DNA from: Gammaproteobacteria bacterium
GTDB taxonomy: Bacteria; Pseudomonadota; Gammaproteobacteria; UBA1113
NCBI GenBank assembly: GCA_009885935.1
Contig: VFJT01000103.1
Location: forward strand, 1 to 40,289
DNA: 40,289 nucleotides
Direction of reading: 5' to 3'
The notes under the pieces were generated by a model. That model ran no database searches. It saw only the letters and a program-made list of their open reading frames with translations, and was not told the origin of the DNA. The position numbers and the translations under genes were made by a program. Positions 15,017 through 26,100 of this stretch are shown one piece after another (the first letter of the stretch is position 1; each line of letters begins with the position of its first letter).

Positions 15017-17044
15017 ATGGCCGCTTCTTCCAACGACGAACCTCTATTTCCCTCTACGGCAATAGTGCCGGAAATGACTTTCAAGGCGATAGTATTAGCC
15101 GTTATTTTAACGATTATACTGGCTGCCGCCAACGCTTTTTTAGCGTTGAAAGTAGGTTTAACCATTGCCGCTTCTATTCCTGCAGCGGTGATTTCCATGG
15201 GTGTTCTGCACCTGTTTAAACGCTCTAACGCTTTAGAAAGCAATTTGGTGCAAACCTCTGCTTCGGCGGGTGAGGCTATGGCTTCTGGCCTCATGTATTC
15301 TTTGCCTGCGCTGATTATTCTTCACTATTGGGTTGGATTTCACTATTGGGAAACCATGTTTATCGGTCTGGTAGGCGGTATTCTGGGGGTACTATTCACC
15401 ATTCCTATCCGTAAAGTTTTATTGGCTGAGCGCAGTTTGCGTTTTCCTGAAGGCACGGCCATAGGCAATATTTTGCGTGTTAATGCAGCAAAGGGAGTGG
15501 GTTTAAAAGAATTATTGGCCGGTAGCGCTTGGGGCGCAATAATAGCCTTAGCACAAACTGGGTTTAAAGTATTAGGAGAATCTATTCAGTTTTGGACGGT
15601 GCGGGGTAATGTAGCTTTTGGGTTAGGCTGTGGTTTTTCTCCCGCATTGTTGGGCGCAGGTTACATCATTGGTATCAACGCAGCAGCAACCATCTTAATT
15701 GGCGTTGTGCTTGCCTGGGTGGTGGGTGTGCCCGTGTTGTCGTTGATTTATGGTTTGCCAGCAGGCATAACCGATCCCAGCCAAATTGCCTGGGCTTTAT
15801 GGAAAACGCAAATTCGGTATATCGGTGTAGGTACCATGATGATCGGCGGTATTTATGCCATTATCGGTCTATTAAAGCCTATCTACATAGGCATAAAAGC
15901 GTCGATGGTGGCGGCGTCTAAACTGGAAGTGGGCGCAGCCATTCCTAGAATAGAACGCGATATGCCGCTTAAGACCGTTTTATATCTGTTGATGGGCATC
16001 AGCATTCCAGGCTATTTTCTTTTAGCACACTTTGGGGTCACCGATGCGCTGCCTATTTCCTTGACCTCGGCTAGACTGATGATTTTTTTCTGCCTTATTT
16101 TCATCATCATAGCAGGATTTTTCTTTTCGGCGGTCTGTGCTTATTTTGCGGGCTTGATCGGCTCCTCGTCTTCTCCTATCTCCAGTATGGCCTTGATGTC
16201 CCTTATCTTGTCTTCTTTGCTTATCATACTGTGGTTAGGTTCCAGTTTAGATTTCGACGCTAAAAGCGCCCACACCTTGGCAGCTGCTGGTTTGGCCATC
16301 GTTATTACCGCCGTGATTTGTTCGGCAGCGGCTATCAGCTGCGATATCATGCAGGATCTTAAGGCGGGGCATATGGTAGGGGCTACGCCTTGGAAGCAAC
16401 AGCTCATGATGATGATCGGTGTAGTCGTTGCCGCACTGACTTTACCTTTTGTGATCAACTTATTGTTTAATGCCTACGGCATCGGCGGCATTTTACCGCA
16501 CCCGGGTATGGATCCCAATCAAACCTTGCTGGCACCCCAAGCAGGTCTGATGGCAACGGTGGTGGAAGGCCTATTTACACATCAATTTAATGCCACGATG
16601 CTGGCGGTGGGCATGGTTTTTGGGCTTATAGCCTTATTGTTAAATCCTTTTTTACGCAAGAAAGGGTTTAGCATACCCATTTTACCCCTAGGCATAGGAA
16701 TTTACCTGCCCATCAGTACTACGACCCCTTTGATTCTGGGTGGGTTTTTATCTTATTACATAAAACGCTCGCTCGATAAACGTTTGAAAAATGAGCAGCC
16801 AGAGCTACGCGCTGATAAAGAATATAAGGCAAACCAGGTCGGTATGCTGATCTCTTGCGGTATGGTTGCTGGGGCCTCAGTCATGGCGGTTCTATTGGCC
16901 ATCCCATTTGGACTCAAAGGCAGTTCCGATGCGCTGCGCTTAATTCCAGATAGTTACGACACCCTTGCAGAGTGGCTAGGCGCTGCTGTAACCGTTATTT
17001 TGATACTGTGGTTCAAAAAGCGGACGATGAAAGCAGCGGATTAA
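15017..17044 (+). CDS. OPT-family oligopeptide transporter
   Basis: This is a proton-coupled inner-membrane transporter of the oligopeptide transporter superfamily (675 aa, about 14-16 membrane segments). The first segment is followed by the family-typical NAFLALKVGLTIAASIPAAV. Other conserved parts are RFPEGTAIGNILR, AKGVGLKELLAGSAWGA, and SSSPISSMALMS in the second half. The substrate may be peptides or metal chelates; the sequence does not decide. GGAG at 15008-15011 precedes the ATG by 5 nt. The gene is transcribed toward the metY operon, whose promoter starts 24 bp after its stop. Peptide uptake fits a protein-feeding or intracellular lifestyle. Confidence 0.88.
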   Translation: MAASSNDEPLFPSTAIVPEMTFKAIVLAVILTIILAAANAFLALKVGLTIAASIPAAVISMGVLHLFKRSNALESNLVQTSASAGEAMASGLMYSLPALIILHYWVGFHYWETMFIGLVGGILGVLFTIPIRKVLLAERSLRFPEGTAIGNILRVNAAKGVGLKELLAGSAWGAIIALAQTGFKVLGESIQFWTVRGNVAFGLGCGFSPALLGAGYIIGINAAATILIGVVLAWVVGVPVLSLIYGLPAGITDPSQIAWALWKTQIRYIGVGTMMIGGIYAIIGLLKPIYIGIKASMVAASKLEVGAAIPRIERDMPLKTVLYLLMGISIPGYFLLAHFGVTDALPISLTSARLMIFFCLIFIIIAGFFFSAVCAYFAGLIGSSSSPISSMALMSLILSSLLIILWLGSSLDFDAKSAHTLAAAGLAIVITAVICSAAAISCDIMQDLKAGHMVGATPWKQQLMMMIGVVVAALTLPFVINLLFNAYGIGGILPHPGMDPNQTLLAPQAGLMATVVEGLFTHQFNATMLAVGMVFGLIALLLNPFLRKKGFSIPILPLGIGIYLPISTTTPLILGGFLSYYIKRSLDKRLKNEQPELRADKEYKANQVGMLISCGMVAGASVMAVLLAIPFGLKGSSDALRLIPDSYDTLAEWLGAAVTVILILWFKKRTMKAAD

Positions 17045-17067
17045 TGAAGATAACAGCCAAAATCCTC

Positions 17068-17096
17068 TTGAGTTCTAAGCTCGGATGGAATATAAT
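17068..17096 (+). promoter_or_regulatory. Promoter of the metY-nusA-infB operon
   Basis: TTGAGT (17068-17073) and a perfect TATAAT (17091-17096) are 17 bp apart. The GCCG just after the -10 box resembles the GC-rich discriminator of stringently controlled stable-RNA promoters. Confidence 0.75.
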
Positions 17097-17125
17097 GCCG
17101 GTTGGTGTGGAAACGGTAGTTTTAT

Positions 17126-17202
<77 letters not shown>

Positions 17203-17217
17203 AATTAAAGGTAGAAC

Positions 17218-17238
17218 AACCCCGCTAGGGGTTTTTTT
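17218..17238 (+). terminator. Intrinsic terminator or attenuator after metY
   Basis: AACCCC (17218-17223) and GGGGTT (17228-17233) form a stem with a GCTA loop that runs into T17232-17238. It would separate much of the tRNA transcript from rimP-nusA; read-through by antitermination is plausible because NusA is encoded downstream. Confidence 0.7.
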
Positions 17239-17289
17239 ATGTACGAAAGTGGGCTATAGGCCCATTTTTAGTTTTTAGAGATTGTGCAA

Positions 17290-17754
17290 ATGATATACAA
17301 GCAGTTAGATACAGTATTAGCGCCAGCGCTGGTCCATTTGGGCTATGAGTACTGGGGTTGTGAACAGCGACTAGAAGGGCGCCGTTCTATCTATTGCATT
17401 TATATCGATAAACCGGGCGGTGTAAACTTAGACGACTGCGCCAAAGTCAGCGCTGATTTATCAGCTTTATTAGAAGCCGAAAGCGATTTGAGCGAGGCCT
17501 ATGTTTTAGAAGTTTCCTCGCCAGGAATAGAAAGACCGTTGTTTAACCTTCAGCACTATCAACGGTTTGTAGGGGAAGTGGTGAGTATTAAGCTGCATGA
17601 AAAAATGGCCGAGCGACGATTGTGGCAAGGCGTTTTGGCGGCAGTAACGGATAAAGAGGTCGTCATCAAAGTAGATGAAGCCGAGTATCCTATACCATTC
17701 ATCAACATTGCTAGAGGACATTTGGTAGCAGCCGAATTATTGAAAAGGGCGTGA
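17290..17754 (+). CDS. rimP: Ribosome maturation factor RimP
   Basis: RimP is needed for maturation of the 30S subunit. The protein shows the family core: IYCIYIDKPGGVNLDDCAKV, the conserved LEVSSPGIERPLF, and a C-terminal SH3-like domain ending near ARGHLVA. Length (154 aa) is standard. I use the ATG at 17290; a GTG two codons upstream is also in frame, and the only ribosome site is a weak TAGAG at 17276-17280. The gene lies 51 bp after the metY terminator and 21 bp before nusA. Confidence 0.94.
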   Translation: MIYKQLDTVLAPALVHLGYEYWGCEQRLEGRRSIYCIYIDKPGGVNLDDCAKVSADLSALLEAESDLSEAYVLEVSSPGIERPLFNLQHYQRFVGEVVSIKLHEKMAERRLWQGVLAAVTDKEVVIKVDEAEYPIPFINIARGHLVAAELLKRA

Positions 17755-17775
17755 GCAGTTAGAAGTGAGGCCAAC

Positions 17776-19260
17776 ATGAGTAAAGAAGTTTTATTATTAG
17801 TTAAATCCTTATCCGATACTAAAGGTATCGATCAAAATGTTGCTTTTCAAGCATTGGAAGCGGCATTGGTTATGGCGACCAAAAAGCGGTACGGTGCGGA
17901 TTGGGATGTGGTGGTTAAGGTAGACAGAGAATCCGGTGTACACACCACGACGCGTCATATCAGTATCGTTGCTGACGAAGACTATTTGATAGAAGGCGCG
18001 CAGTTAAATATTACCGAAGCTTTAGCACAAGGAATGCAAGTGAAAGTGGGTGATGTGGTAGAAAGCCCAATAGAGTCCGTTTCCTTTGGTCGTATAGACG
18101 CGCAAGCGGCTAAACACATTATTTTGCAGAAGATTCGTGAAGCAGAACGGCTAGAAGTGGTGAATATTTTTTCTGATAAGGTGGGCCAATTATTTACGGC
18201 CGTGGTGAAGAAGGTTACGCGAGAATGGTTATTATTAGACTTAGGTTTTAGTGCCGAGGGTTTGTTGCAACGTTCAGAGATGTTGCAAACGGACGCTTTT
18301 CGTATAGGTGATCGCGCGCGCGCGTATTTATACGACGTGCATTATGAACCTCGCGGCCCACAATTATTTTTTAGCCGTACCCAACCCGGTATGTTGATAG
18401 AATTATTTAGAATTGAAGTGCCAGAAATCGGTGAACAAATTATTCAAGTGATGGCAGCGGCACGCGATCCCGGTATACGCGCAAAAATAGCGGTTAAAAC
18501 CAACGATGGCCGTATTGATCCCATCGGTGCCTGTATAGGTATGCGCGGCTCTAGAGTGCAAGCTGTATCCAATGAATTGGGTGGCGAGCGTGTAGATATT
18601 GTTTTGTGGGATGATAATCCAGCGCAATTGGTGATCAATGCTATGGCGCCAGCGGAAATTCAATCTATAGTGGTCGATGAGAATTTACATTCCATCGATA
18701 TCGCCGTGAAACCAGAACAATTGTCGCAAGCAATAGGTCGTAATGGGCAGAATGTGCGTTTAGCCAGCGAATTAACGGGTTGGACTTTAAACGTAATGAC
18801 CCCAGATGAAATTGAAACTAAAGCGGCGGTAGAGCAGGGTTCATACCAAGACTTTTTTGCCGAAAAATTAAATCTTGAGGAAGACATTGCGGCTATTTTA
18901 GTTCGTGAGGGATTTACTACCCTAGAAGAAGTGGTTTATGTTTCCATTGAAGATATGCTTGCCATAGAAGAATTTGACGAGGATATCGTTGCCGCCTTGC
19001 GTGAGCGCGCCTTAGAGGCGATAGCCCACGAAGCAGAAGCACGCAAATCCACCATTAAACCCGCGGCAGATTTATTGACGATGGAACATATGACAGAAGA
19101 CCTAGCGTATCGTTTAGCGGAAAATGGCATTATCTCTATGGAAGATTTGGCGGAATTGGCTATAGACGATTTACTAGAAATCGATACAGACTTAAGTGAA
19201 GAACGTGCCGCGCAATTGATTATGAAAGCGCGCGAACCTTGGTTTGCAAGTGATAAGTAG
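17776..19260 (+). CDS. nusA: Transcription elongation/termination factor NusA
   Basis: NusA binds RNA polymerase and controls pausing, termination and antitermination. Domains in order are an N-terminal polymerase-binding domain (1-130), S1 domain (about 135-200), two KH domains with GMRGSRVQAVSNELGG and AIGRNGQNVRLASEL, and two acidic C-terminal repeats (about 360-405 and 440-490) as in E. coli. The length of 494 aa is nearly identical to E. coli NusA. GTGAGG lies before the ATG. A run of alternating CG (around 18313-18324) falls in the S1 region as ordinary codons. Confidence 0.96.
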   Translation: MSKEVLLLVKSLSDTKGIDQNVAFQALEAALVMATKKRYGADWDVVVKVDRESGVHTTTRHISIVADEDYLIEGAQLNITEALAQGMQVKVGDVVESPIESVSFGRIDAQAAKHIILQKIREAERLEVVNIFSDKVGQLFTAVVKKVTREWLLLDLGFSAEGLLQRSEMLQTDAFRIGDRARAYLYDVHYEPRGPQLFFSRTQPGMLIELFRIEVPEIGEQIIQVMAAARDPGIRAKIAVKTNDGRIDPIGACIGMRGSRVQAVSNELGGERVDIVLWDDNPAQLVINAMAPAEIQSIVVDENLHSIDIAVKPEQLSQAIGRNGQNVRLASELTGWTLNVMTPDEIETKAAVEQGSYQDFFAEKLNLEEDIAAILVREGFTTLEEVVYVSIEDMLAIEEFDEDIVAALRERALEAIAHEAEARKSTIKPAADLLTMEHMTEDLAYRLAENGIISMEDLAELAIDDLLEIDTDLSEERAAQLIMKAREPWFASDK

Positions 19261-19295
19261 CAATATATCGTTTGCTTAAAGATGCGAACTAGATC

Positions 19296-19349
19296 GTAGG
19301 GGCAGGCCCCCGTGCCTGCCCAAAAGGGCGCCTCGCGAGGCGCCCCTAC
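19296..19349. repeat. GTAGGGGC-family repeat, copy C, inside the nusA-infB operon
   Basis: The 54-bp unit starts GTAGGGGC and ends GCCCCTAC. Hairpins are GGGCAGGC/GCCTGCCC and GGGCGCCT-CGCG-AGGCGCCC. It ends about 20 bp before the infB ATG. No long T-run follows, but the following A-rich stretch and stable stems could affect read-through or mRNA stability. Confidence 0.8.
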
Positions 19350-19369
19350 AAAAAATAACGAGGTGATTT

Positions 19370-21844
19370 ATGACAGTAGATGACGATAAGCAAAAAGCAG
19401 ATGTGAAAGAAAAATCTGTTGCCTCACCTAAAAAACTGAGTTTAAAAAAACCAAGCTCAGCGGACGCTGCTGAAGAAAAGGAAGAAAGCCCTAAGGCTTC
19501 GACTAAAATCGCTCTGAAAAAAAATGTGGCCAGTCAACTTTCAGTTGCACAAACTGAAGGGCGCAGCAAAGTACGCAACGTGGATGTCATGGTTAAAAAG
19601 AAACCGTTGATGAAAAAAGCGGTATTGTCACCACCTGATGCTGTAGAAAGTGCAGTGGAAGAATCTGGTGCAGAAGCCTTTACGCCAGAACAAGAACAAG
19701 TTACCTCTGGTGCCGAAACGGGAGTAGAAAAAAAGCCAGGTTCTAAAAATAAAACTACAGCCGCGCAAAAAGCAAAAACGAAAAAAATGGGCGATGTGGC
19801 TCAGCCTACATTATCATTAGATGAAGGCTTCAAAAAAATAGAAGAAGAAGTTAAGTCGACACAGAATAAACTGGTTATTCGAGACGAGAGCGCTGATGAC
19901 TTTGGCGATGGTAAACGTAGCCATAAAAAAGATCTGCGTCGTAAACCAGAAGATACAGGGCCTGCAAGTAAGCGCCATAAAATAGAAAAACGCGGTGGTT
20001 TTCAGCACAATAAAGATCGCACTAGAAAAGGCCCTGATGAAGCCAGACGTGCATTGCACCAAGAATTTGCTAAACCTATGGCACCGATGGTGCATGAAAT
20101 TTTTGTCCCTGAAAGTATTACCGTCGCTGAGCTGGCACAAAAAATGTCGGTTAAAGGGGTTGATGTAATCAAAGCCCTGATGAAATTGGGGGCAATGGCA
20201 ACCATCAATCAAGTCATCGATCAAGACACCGCCATGATTGTGGTTGAGGAAATGGGCCATGTTGCTAAACTGGCTAAAGCCAATGAAATGGACAGCGATG
20301 TCTTTTTAGAAGAAGCAATCACTGGGGGCACTGAGATCGCACGGCCACCGGTAGTGACTATTATGGGTCATGTCGATCACGGTAAAACCTCATTATTAGA
20401 TTACATACGCCGTACTAAAGTCGCCAGTGGTGAAGCCGGTGGTATTACACAACATATAGGTGCTTATCACGTCACGGTGGACAGAGGCACGATTACTTTT
20501 TTGGATACGCCAGGCCATGAAGCCTTTACTGCTATGCGTGCGCGTGGCGCACAATGTACCGATATCGTCGTCTTAGTCGTTGCCGCTGATGATGGCGTGA
20601 TGCCACAAACGATAGAAGCCATAGAACATGCCCGTGCGGCCGAGGTGCCTATAGTGGTGGCGATAACAAAAATTGATAAACCCGGTGCAGATGCCGAAAA
20701 AATTATAGGCGCATTAGCCAATTATGGCGTTGTCTCAGAAAAATGGGGTGGTGATGCCCAATTCGTTTCTGTTTCATCTAAATCCGGTGAAGGCATAGAC
20801 GATTTATTAAACGCCATTTTATTGCAATCCGAAATGTTAGAGTTGCGCGCTAGAATGGGTATTCCTGCGCGCGGTATCGTTCTAGAATCACGTTTAGATA
20901 AGGGCCGTGGGCCGATAGCGTCTATTTTAGTCCGCAATGGTGAGCTTAAAAAAGGCGATATTATTTTAACGGGTTTTGAATTTGGTCGTGTGCGTGCATT
21001 GTTTGATGAAACAGGTCAGGCGATTACTGCAGCAGGACCCTCTATCCCGGTAGAAGTTTTAGGCTTATCCGGAACGCCTAATGCTGGTAGTGATGTGTGG
21101 GTAGTGAGCGATGAGAAAAAAGCTCGTGAAATTGCGCTCTACAGACAAGGCAAATTTAGAGAAGTTAAATTGGCCAGTCTACAAGGGGCAAAACTAGATA
21201 ATGTCTTTGAACGTCTGAGTGAAGGCGCTTTAAATGTTTTAAATATCGTTTTAAAGACCGACGTGCAAGGCTCTGCCGAAGCGCTGCGTGATGCATTGAC
21301 AAAATTGTCTAACGATGAAGTGAAAGTTAAAATCATTTCCAGTGCCGTAGGCGGTATTACCGAAACCGATATCAATTTGGCTATTGCCTCTAAAGCCATT
21401 GTTATGGGCTTTAATGTGCGTGCCGATTCCGGCGCTAGAAAATTAGTGGCGGCAGAAGGGGTGGATTTGCGTTATTACAGCGTCATTTATAGCGCTATAG
21501 AAGAAGTCAAACAAGCCTTAACAGGTATGTTGTCGCCAGAACTGAAAGAAAAAATAGTGGGTATTGCCGAGGTTCGTGAGGTGTTTCGTTCGCCTAAATT
21601 TGGCGCTGTTGCGGGCTGTATGGTTACAGAAGGACAGGTTAAACGTCATTTGCCTTTGCGCGTGCTGCGTGACAACGTCGTTATTTACGAAGGCGAATTA
21701 GAATCTTTGCGCCGCTTTAAAGAAGATGTGGCTGAAGTCCGTAACGGTATGGAATGTGGTATAGGCGTTAAAAATTATAATGATGTTAAAGCGGGCGATC
21801 AAATAGAAGTGTATGAAGTCATTAAAGTAGCCAAAACGTTATGA
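19370..21844 (+). CDS. infB: Translation initiation factor IF-2
   Basis: IF-2 is the GTPase that brings initiator tRNA to the 30S subunit. A long charged Lys/Glu/Ala-rich N-terminal part (about 1-240) is followed by the IF2_N domain ([20 protein letters not shown]). The G domain has GHVDHGKT at 333-340 and [10 protein letters not shown]-Tu-like domain II and the fMet-tRNA-binding C-terminal domain follow. The G4 motif reads TKID (433-436) where NKID is usual. Length (824 aa) is normal. CGAGGTG precedes the ATG. The stop overlaps the rbfA start as ATGA (21841-21844). Confidence 0.96.
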   Translation: MTVDDDKQKADVKEKSVASPKKLSLKKPSSADAAEEKEESPKASTKIALKKNVASQLSVAQTEGRSKVRNVDVMVKKKPLMKKAVLSPPDAVESAVEESGAEAFTPEQEQVTSGAETGVEKKPGSKNKTTAAQKAKTKKMGDVAQPTLSLDEGFKKIEEEVKSTQNKLVIRDESADDFGDGKRSHKKDLRRKPEDTGPASKRHKIEKRGGFQHNKDRTRKGPDEARRALHQEFAKPMAPMVHEIFVPESITVAELAQKMSVKGVDVIKALMKLGAMATINQVIDQDTAMIVVEEMGHVAKLAKANEMDSDVFLEEAITGGTEIARPPVVTIMGHVDHGKTSLLDYIRRTKVASGEAGGITQHIGAYHVTVDRGTITFLDTPGHEAFTAMRARGAQCTDIVVLVVAADDGVMPQTIEAIEHARAAEVPIVVAITKIDKPGADAEKIIGALANYGVVSEKWGGDAQFVSVSSKSGEGIDDLLNAILLQSEMLELRARMGIPARGIVLESRLDKGRGPIASILVRNGELKKGDIILTGFEFGRVRALFDETGQAITAAGPSIPVEVLGLSGTPNAGSDVWVVSDEKKAREIALYRQGKFREVKLASLQGAKLDNVFERLSEGALNVLNIVLKTDVQGSAEALRDALTKLSNDEVKVKIISSAVGGITETDINLAIASKAIVMGFNVRADSGARKLVAAEGVDLRYYSVIYSAIEEVKQALTGMLSPELKEKIVGIAEVREVFRSPKFGAVAGCMVTEGQVKRHLPLRVLRDNVVIYEGELESLRRFKEDVAEVRNGMECGIGVKNYNDVKAGDQIEVYEVIKVAKTL

Positions 21845-22197
21845 GAGCGTTCAAACGCACTGATCGCGTCGGTGACTTAATCCAAAAAGAATTGGCCATT
21901 ATTTTACAAGCAAAATTTCGCGATGGCGAACTACCCATGATTACGGTTTCAGCGGTGCAACTTAGCCGCGATTTGGCCTACGCCAAAATCTATGTCAGTA
22001 CCTTAGGCGCAGAAGCCGAAATTAAAGCCGTGGTTAAAACTTTAAACACCCTAGCGCCTAAATTACGGTATTCATTGGCGCAAACAGTTCGTATACGCGC
22101 AACCCCACAACTACAATTTGTTTACGATAGTTCTATAGTCGAAGGCAGCAAATTAAGCGCGCTGATCGATTCTGTCGATCCCGACAAAAAGGATTAG
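21841..22197 (+). CDS. rbfA: 30S ribosome-binding factor RbfA
   Basis: RbfA assists late 30S assembly and processing of the 16S 5' end. The 118-residue KH-type protein shows the family pattern: [18 protein letters not shown], then [13 protein letters not shown], and near the end [16 protein letters not shown]. Its start overlaps infB by 4 bp, which implies translational coupling, and truB begins 4 bp after its stop. Confidence 0.95.
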   Translation: MRAFKRTDRVGDLIQKELAIILQAKFRDGELPMITVSAVQLSRDLAYAKIYVSTLGAEAEIKAVVKTLNTLAPKLRYSLAQTVRIRATPQLQFVYDSSIVEGSKLSALIDSVDPDKKD

Positions 22198-22201
22198 CTT
22201 C

Positions 22202-23110
22202 GTGGCAAAATCATTTTCTCGTCCTCTAAATGGCATTTTGCTGTTAGATAAATCATTGGGCGTTTCTTCTAATCATGCCTTACAATCCATTAAAAAAATG
22301 TTTTATGCCGATAAGGCGGGTCATACGGGTAGTTTGGATCCCTTGGCTTCAGGTATGTTGCCAATCTGTTTAGGAACGGCTACTCGTTATGCTCAGTATC
22401 TATTAAACGCGGATAAACGGTATAGAGCAAAGATTCACTTAGGACAAACGACCACTACCGGCGATAGGGAAGGTAAAATCGTAGCAGAAACACCCTTGCC
22501 CTTATTAGGGGAAAAAGAAGTGGCCGCGGTTTTAAAAACGTTTTTAGGCACACAACTTCAATGTCCGCCCATGTATTCTGCCTTGAAACATCAAGGAAAG
22601 AAGTTATATGAATTGGCACGTCAGGGCATAGAAGTAGAAAGACCTTTGCGTGAAATTGTAATACACGATATACAGTTGATTGCTTACGATATTACGACGC
22701 TCACCATAGAAGTGCAGTGTAGTAAAGGTACGTATATACGTACCTTGGGGGAAGACATAGGAAAAAAATTAGAATGCGGCGCACATCTAGAGGCCTTGCA
22801 TCGTTTATCTGTTGCCGGCTTTAATAACGAGAATATGCTGACTTTAGAACAATTGCAGCAGATGGCAGAACAAAAAGGTGTTACAACGCTAGATAAATTT
22901 ATATTGCCTATGGATAAAGCCCTGGCACATTACCCTAGTATCACGCTATCGGAATGGTGGTTAACCTTGCTCAGATATGGCAAATCATTCGTTTCAGCGG
23001 AATTATCGCCTGGATTAAAGCGTCTTTATACCCATGATGGCCAATTTAAAGGTTTGGTTATGGTGGATGAGATTGGTCGTATCAAAGCAGAACGCTTGTT
23101 GGGTTTTTGA
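22202..23110 (+). CDS. truB: tRNA pseudouridine-55 synthase TruB
   Basis: TruB makes pseudouridine 55 in the T loop of tRNAs. It uses a GTG start at 22202 with AAGGA about 8 nt upstream, inside the end of rbfA. The motif GHTGSLDPLASGMLP holds the catalytic Asp46; CSKGTYIRTLGEDIG is the second conserved block, and a PUA-like C-terminal domain completes 302 aa. It is the last gene of the metY operon; I see no terminator in the 67 bp before putA. Confidence 0.95.
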   Translation: MAKSFSRPLNGILLLDKSLGVSSNHALQSIKKMFYADKAGHTGSLDPLASGMLPICLGTATRYAQYLLNADKRYRAKIHLGQTTTTGDREGKIVAETPLPLLGEKEVAAVLKTFLGTQLQCPPMYSALKHQGKKLYELARQGIEVERPLREIVIHDIQLIAYDITTLTIEVQCSKGTYIRTLGEDIGKKLECGAHLEALHRLSVAGFNNENMLTLEQLQQMAEQKGVTTLDKFILPMDKALAHYPSITLSEWWLTLLRYGKSFVSAELSPGLKRLYTHDGQFKGLVMVDEIGRIKAERLLGF

Positions 23111-23177
23111 GGGGCGTGACAAAAGCCGTAAATGTTTGTATTATTCACCATCAGAATAACTTTAAATAGGTTCTTTT

Positions 23178-26100
23178 ATGACCGCTTTTTTTAGCAATGA
23201 TGACCTAAGCCTCCCGCCGCGTCGCCAGGCATTAATGGAGGCCTATCGTATGGATGAGGAGGCCTGCCTAGCACGGCTGTTAAAAATAGCGGCATTTACA
23301 GAGGATGAATTAAGCCGTATTCACGATAGGGCTTATCGTTTCGTGGAAGCCATACGCCATAAAGATCATGTCAAAGGCGGCTTAGACGCTTTTTTGCAGC
23401 AATATCAATTGTCTACTGAGGAAGGCATCGCCTTAATGTGCATGGCCGAAGCTTTGCTGCGTATTCCCGACGATGCGACACGCGATAAGCTTATTCAGGA
23501 TAAAATAGGGGAAGGCCAATGGGCGCAGCATTCTGGGCAAAGCCCATCGCTATTTGTCAATGCAGCGACTTGGGGGTTAATGCTAACCGGAAAATTTTCC
23601 AATTGGTCTAGCAAGGATGATGCGCACCTCAATAATACCTTAAAGGACTTCGTCAGACGTCAGGGCTTGTCCGTAGTACGGACTATAGTCGCTTATGCGA
23701 TGCGCGTGTTAGGGCAGCAATTTGTCATGGGTCAAACCATAGAAGAAGCTTTGCAGCACGCTAAAACCATGGAAGCCATAGGCTATCGTTTTTCTTACGA
23801 TATGTTGGGTGAAGCGGCGTGTACCAGCGACGACGCTTTGCGTTATTATAAGGCGTATCACAAGGCCATTTTGGCTATAGGCAAAGCGGCAGATGGATTA
23901 GGACCTATAGAGGGTCCCGGCATTTCCATCAAGTTATCGGCATTGCATCCGCGCTATGAATTTGCACAACGTAAAGAGTGCGTGCAGGTCGTCAGTGAGC
24001 GTTTATTGGAACTGGCTATCGCCGCTAAAGGCCAAGGCTTGAATTTAACGGTGGATGCTGAAGAAGCTGATCGCCTCGATATTTCCTTAGATATTATCGA
24101 AAAAGTATTTACGGATACGGCCTTAAGCGGTTGGGAAGGTTTTGGTTTAGCGATACAATCCTATCAAAAGCGTTGTTCTTTTTTAATCGACTGGCTTTCT
24201 GATTTATCCAGCAGCACTCATCGCCGCCTGATGGTGCGATTGATCAAAGGTGCCTATTGGGATAGCGAAATTAAAGTGAGTCAAGAGCGCGGCTTAGTCG
24301 ATTATCCAGTCTTTACACGTAAAAGAGGCACCGATGTTTCATTTTTAGCGTGTGCGCGTCAATTATTGCAGCATGAAAAACATTTTTTTCCGCAATTTGC
24401 AACACATAATGCCTATAGCGCTGCAGCCATATTAGAAATGGTCGGGCAAAGACGTGATTTTGAATTTCAATGTTTGCATGGCATGGGACGTCCCTTATAC
24501 GATGAAATCGTCGGCGTAAAAAAATTAAATATTCCTTGTCGCGTGTATGCACCTGTAGGGGGCCATGAAGATCTATTAGCATATTTAGTGCGGCGTTTAC
24601 TAGAAAATGGTGCCAACAGTTCTTTTGTCAATCGCATTGCCAATAACAAAGAATCTATAGACCATTTAATAGCAGCGCCTACACTGCAAGTGGCAAAAGA
24701 CGAGCCTAAACGCAATCCACGCATTGTGTTGCCGCTAGATATTTATGGTAACCGTGTTAATTCTAAGGGGATCGATTTGACGAATACAAATGAATTAAAG
24801 CCATTAATGGCTGAAATGGAAAAAGCGTGTCAAAGCTTGCCATGGCAGGCAGGCCCTATGGTGAATGGGGATTATCGCTTTAAGAAAGAAAACCCCGTCA
24901 CAAATCCACATAATAGGCAAGAAATTGTAGGCAACGTACAAACGGCTACAACGGCGGATATCACTGAAGCCTTGCAAGCTGCGGCCCATGCCGAGGAAGC
25001 GTGGCGTCACACTACAGCCGAGGCGCGCGCTGCAATATTGCTGAAAATGGCAGATCTATTAGAAGCGCATAAACCGCGTTTAATGGCCATCCTTATTAAG
25101 GAAGCGGGTAAAACTATTAATGATGCCATCAGCGAAGTGCGTGAAGCGATTGATTTTTGCCGTTACTATGCCCTAGAAGGGGAGAAGCAATTAACGCTAC
25201 GTTTGCTGCAAGGGGTGACCGGTGAGCGCAATGAATATCATTTATTAGGGCGAGGCACTTTGTTGTGCATCAGCCCGTGGAATTTCCCCTTGGCGATATT
25301 TTTAGGGCAAGTCACGGCGGCATTAATGAGCGGCAATTGCGTGATTGCCAAACCTGCGGAGCCAACGCCTTTAATTGCCGCTGCGGCAACGGCATTGTTA
25401 CACGAAGCCGGTATCCCCAAAGCCGTGATGCAATTATTACCCGGTTCGGGTAGGGTGATAGGAGGACAATTAGTCCCAGATAATCGCATCGCCGGCATAT
25501 TATTTACCGGCTCTACCGAAACAGCACGGGTGATCAATCGCCAATTGGCTGAGCGCCAAGGTCCTATCGTGCCTTTCATTGCCGAGACGGGCGGACAAAA
25601 TGCAATGATAGTGGATGCCTCCGCTTTACCGGAACAAGTGGTGCGCGATGTTATAACGTCCGCTTTTGGTAGCGCTGGACAACGTTGTTCAGCTTTACGC
25701 GTGTTGTATTTGCAAGAAGAAGTGGCGGATAAAATGATTACCATGTTAGCGGGCGCTATGGCTACTTTAAAAGTAGGCAATCCCGCTTTACTGGAAACCG
25801 ATATAGGCCCGGTGATCGACGAAGGTGCTTTGGCTATTTTAAACGCCCATGCGGAACGCATGCAAAAAGAAGCTAAGTTGATCTATCAGATAGAATTACC
25901 ACAAAGCAGTGCAGAAGGGTGTTACTTTGCACCACGCGCGGTTGAAATCAAAGAATTGGTGCAATTAGAGCGCGAAGTTTTCGGGCCTTTCCTGCATGTG
26001 ATACGTTATAAAAGTAGCGATCTCGATAAAGTCGTCCATGATATCAATGACAGTGGCTATGGTTTAACTTTTGGTGTGCACAGCCGCATCAATCAAACAG

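Noticed and set aside
18313..18324. Alternating CG run in nusA as a Z-DNA or regulatory element
   Set aside because: It encodes ordinary Arg-Ala codons in a conserved S1 domain; no further support.
25238..25861. 207-codon open frame antisense to putA
   Set aside because: It lies wholly inside the aldehyde dehydrogenase domain, has no ribosome site and no family resemblance; open antisense frames are common opposite codon-biased genes.
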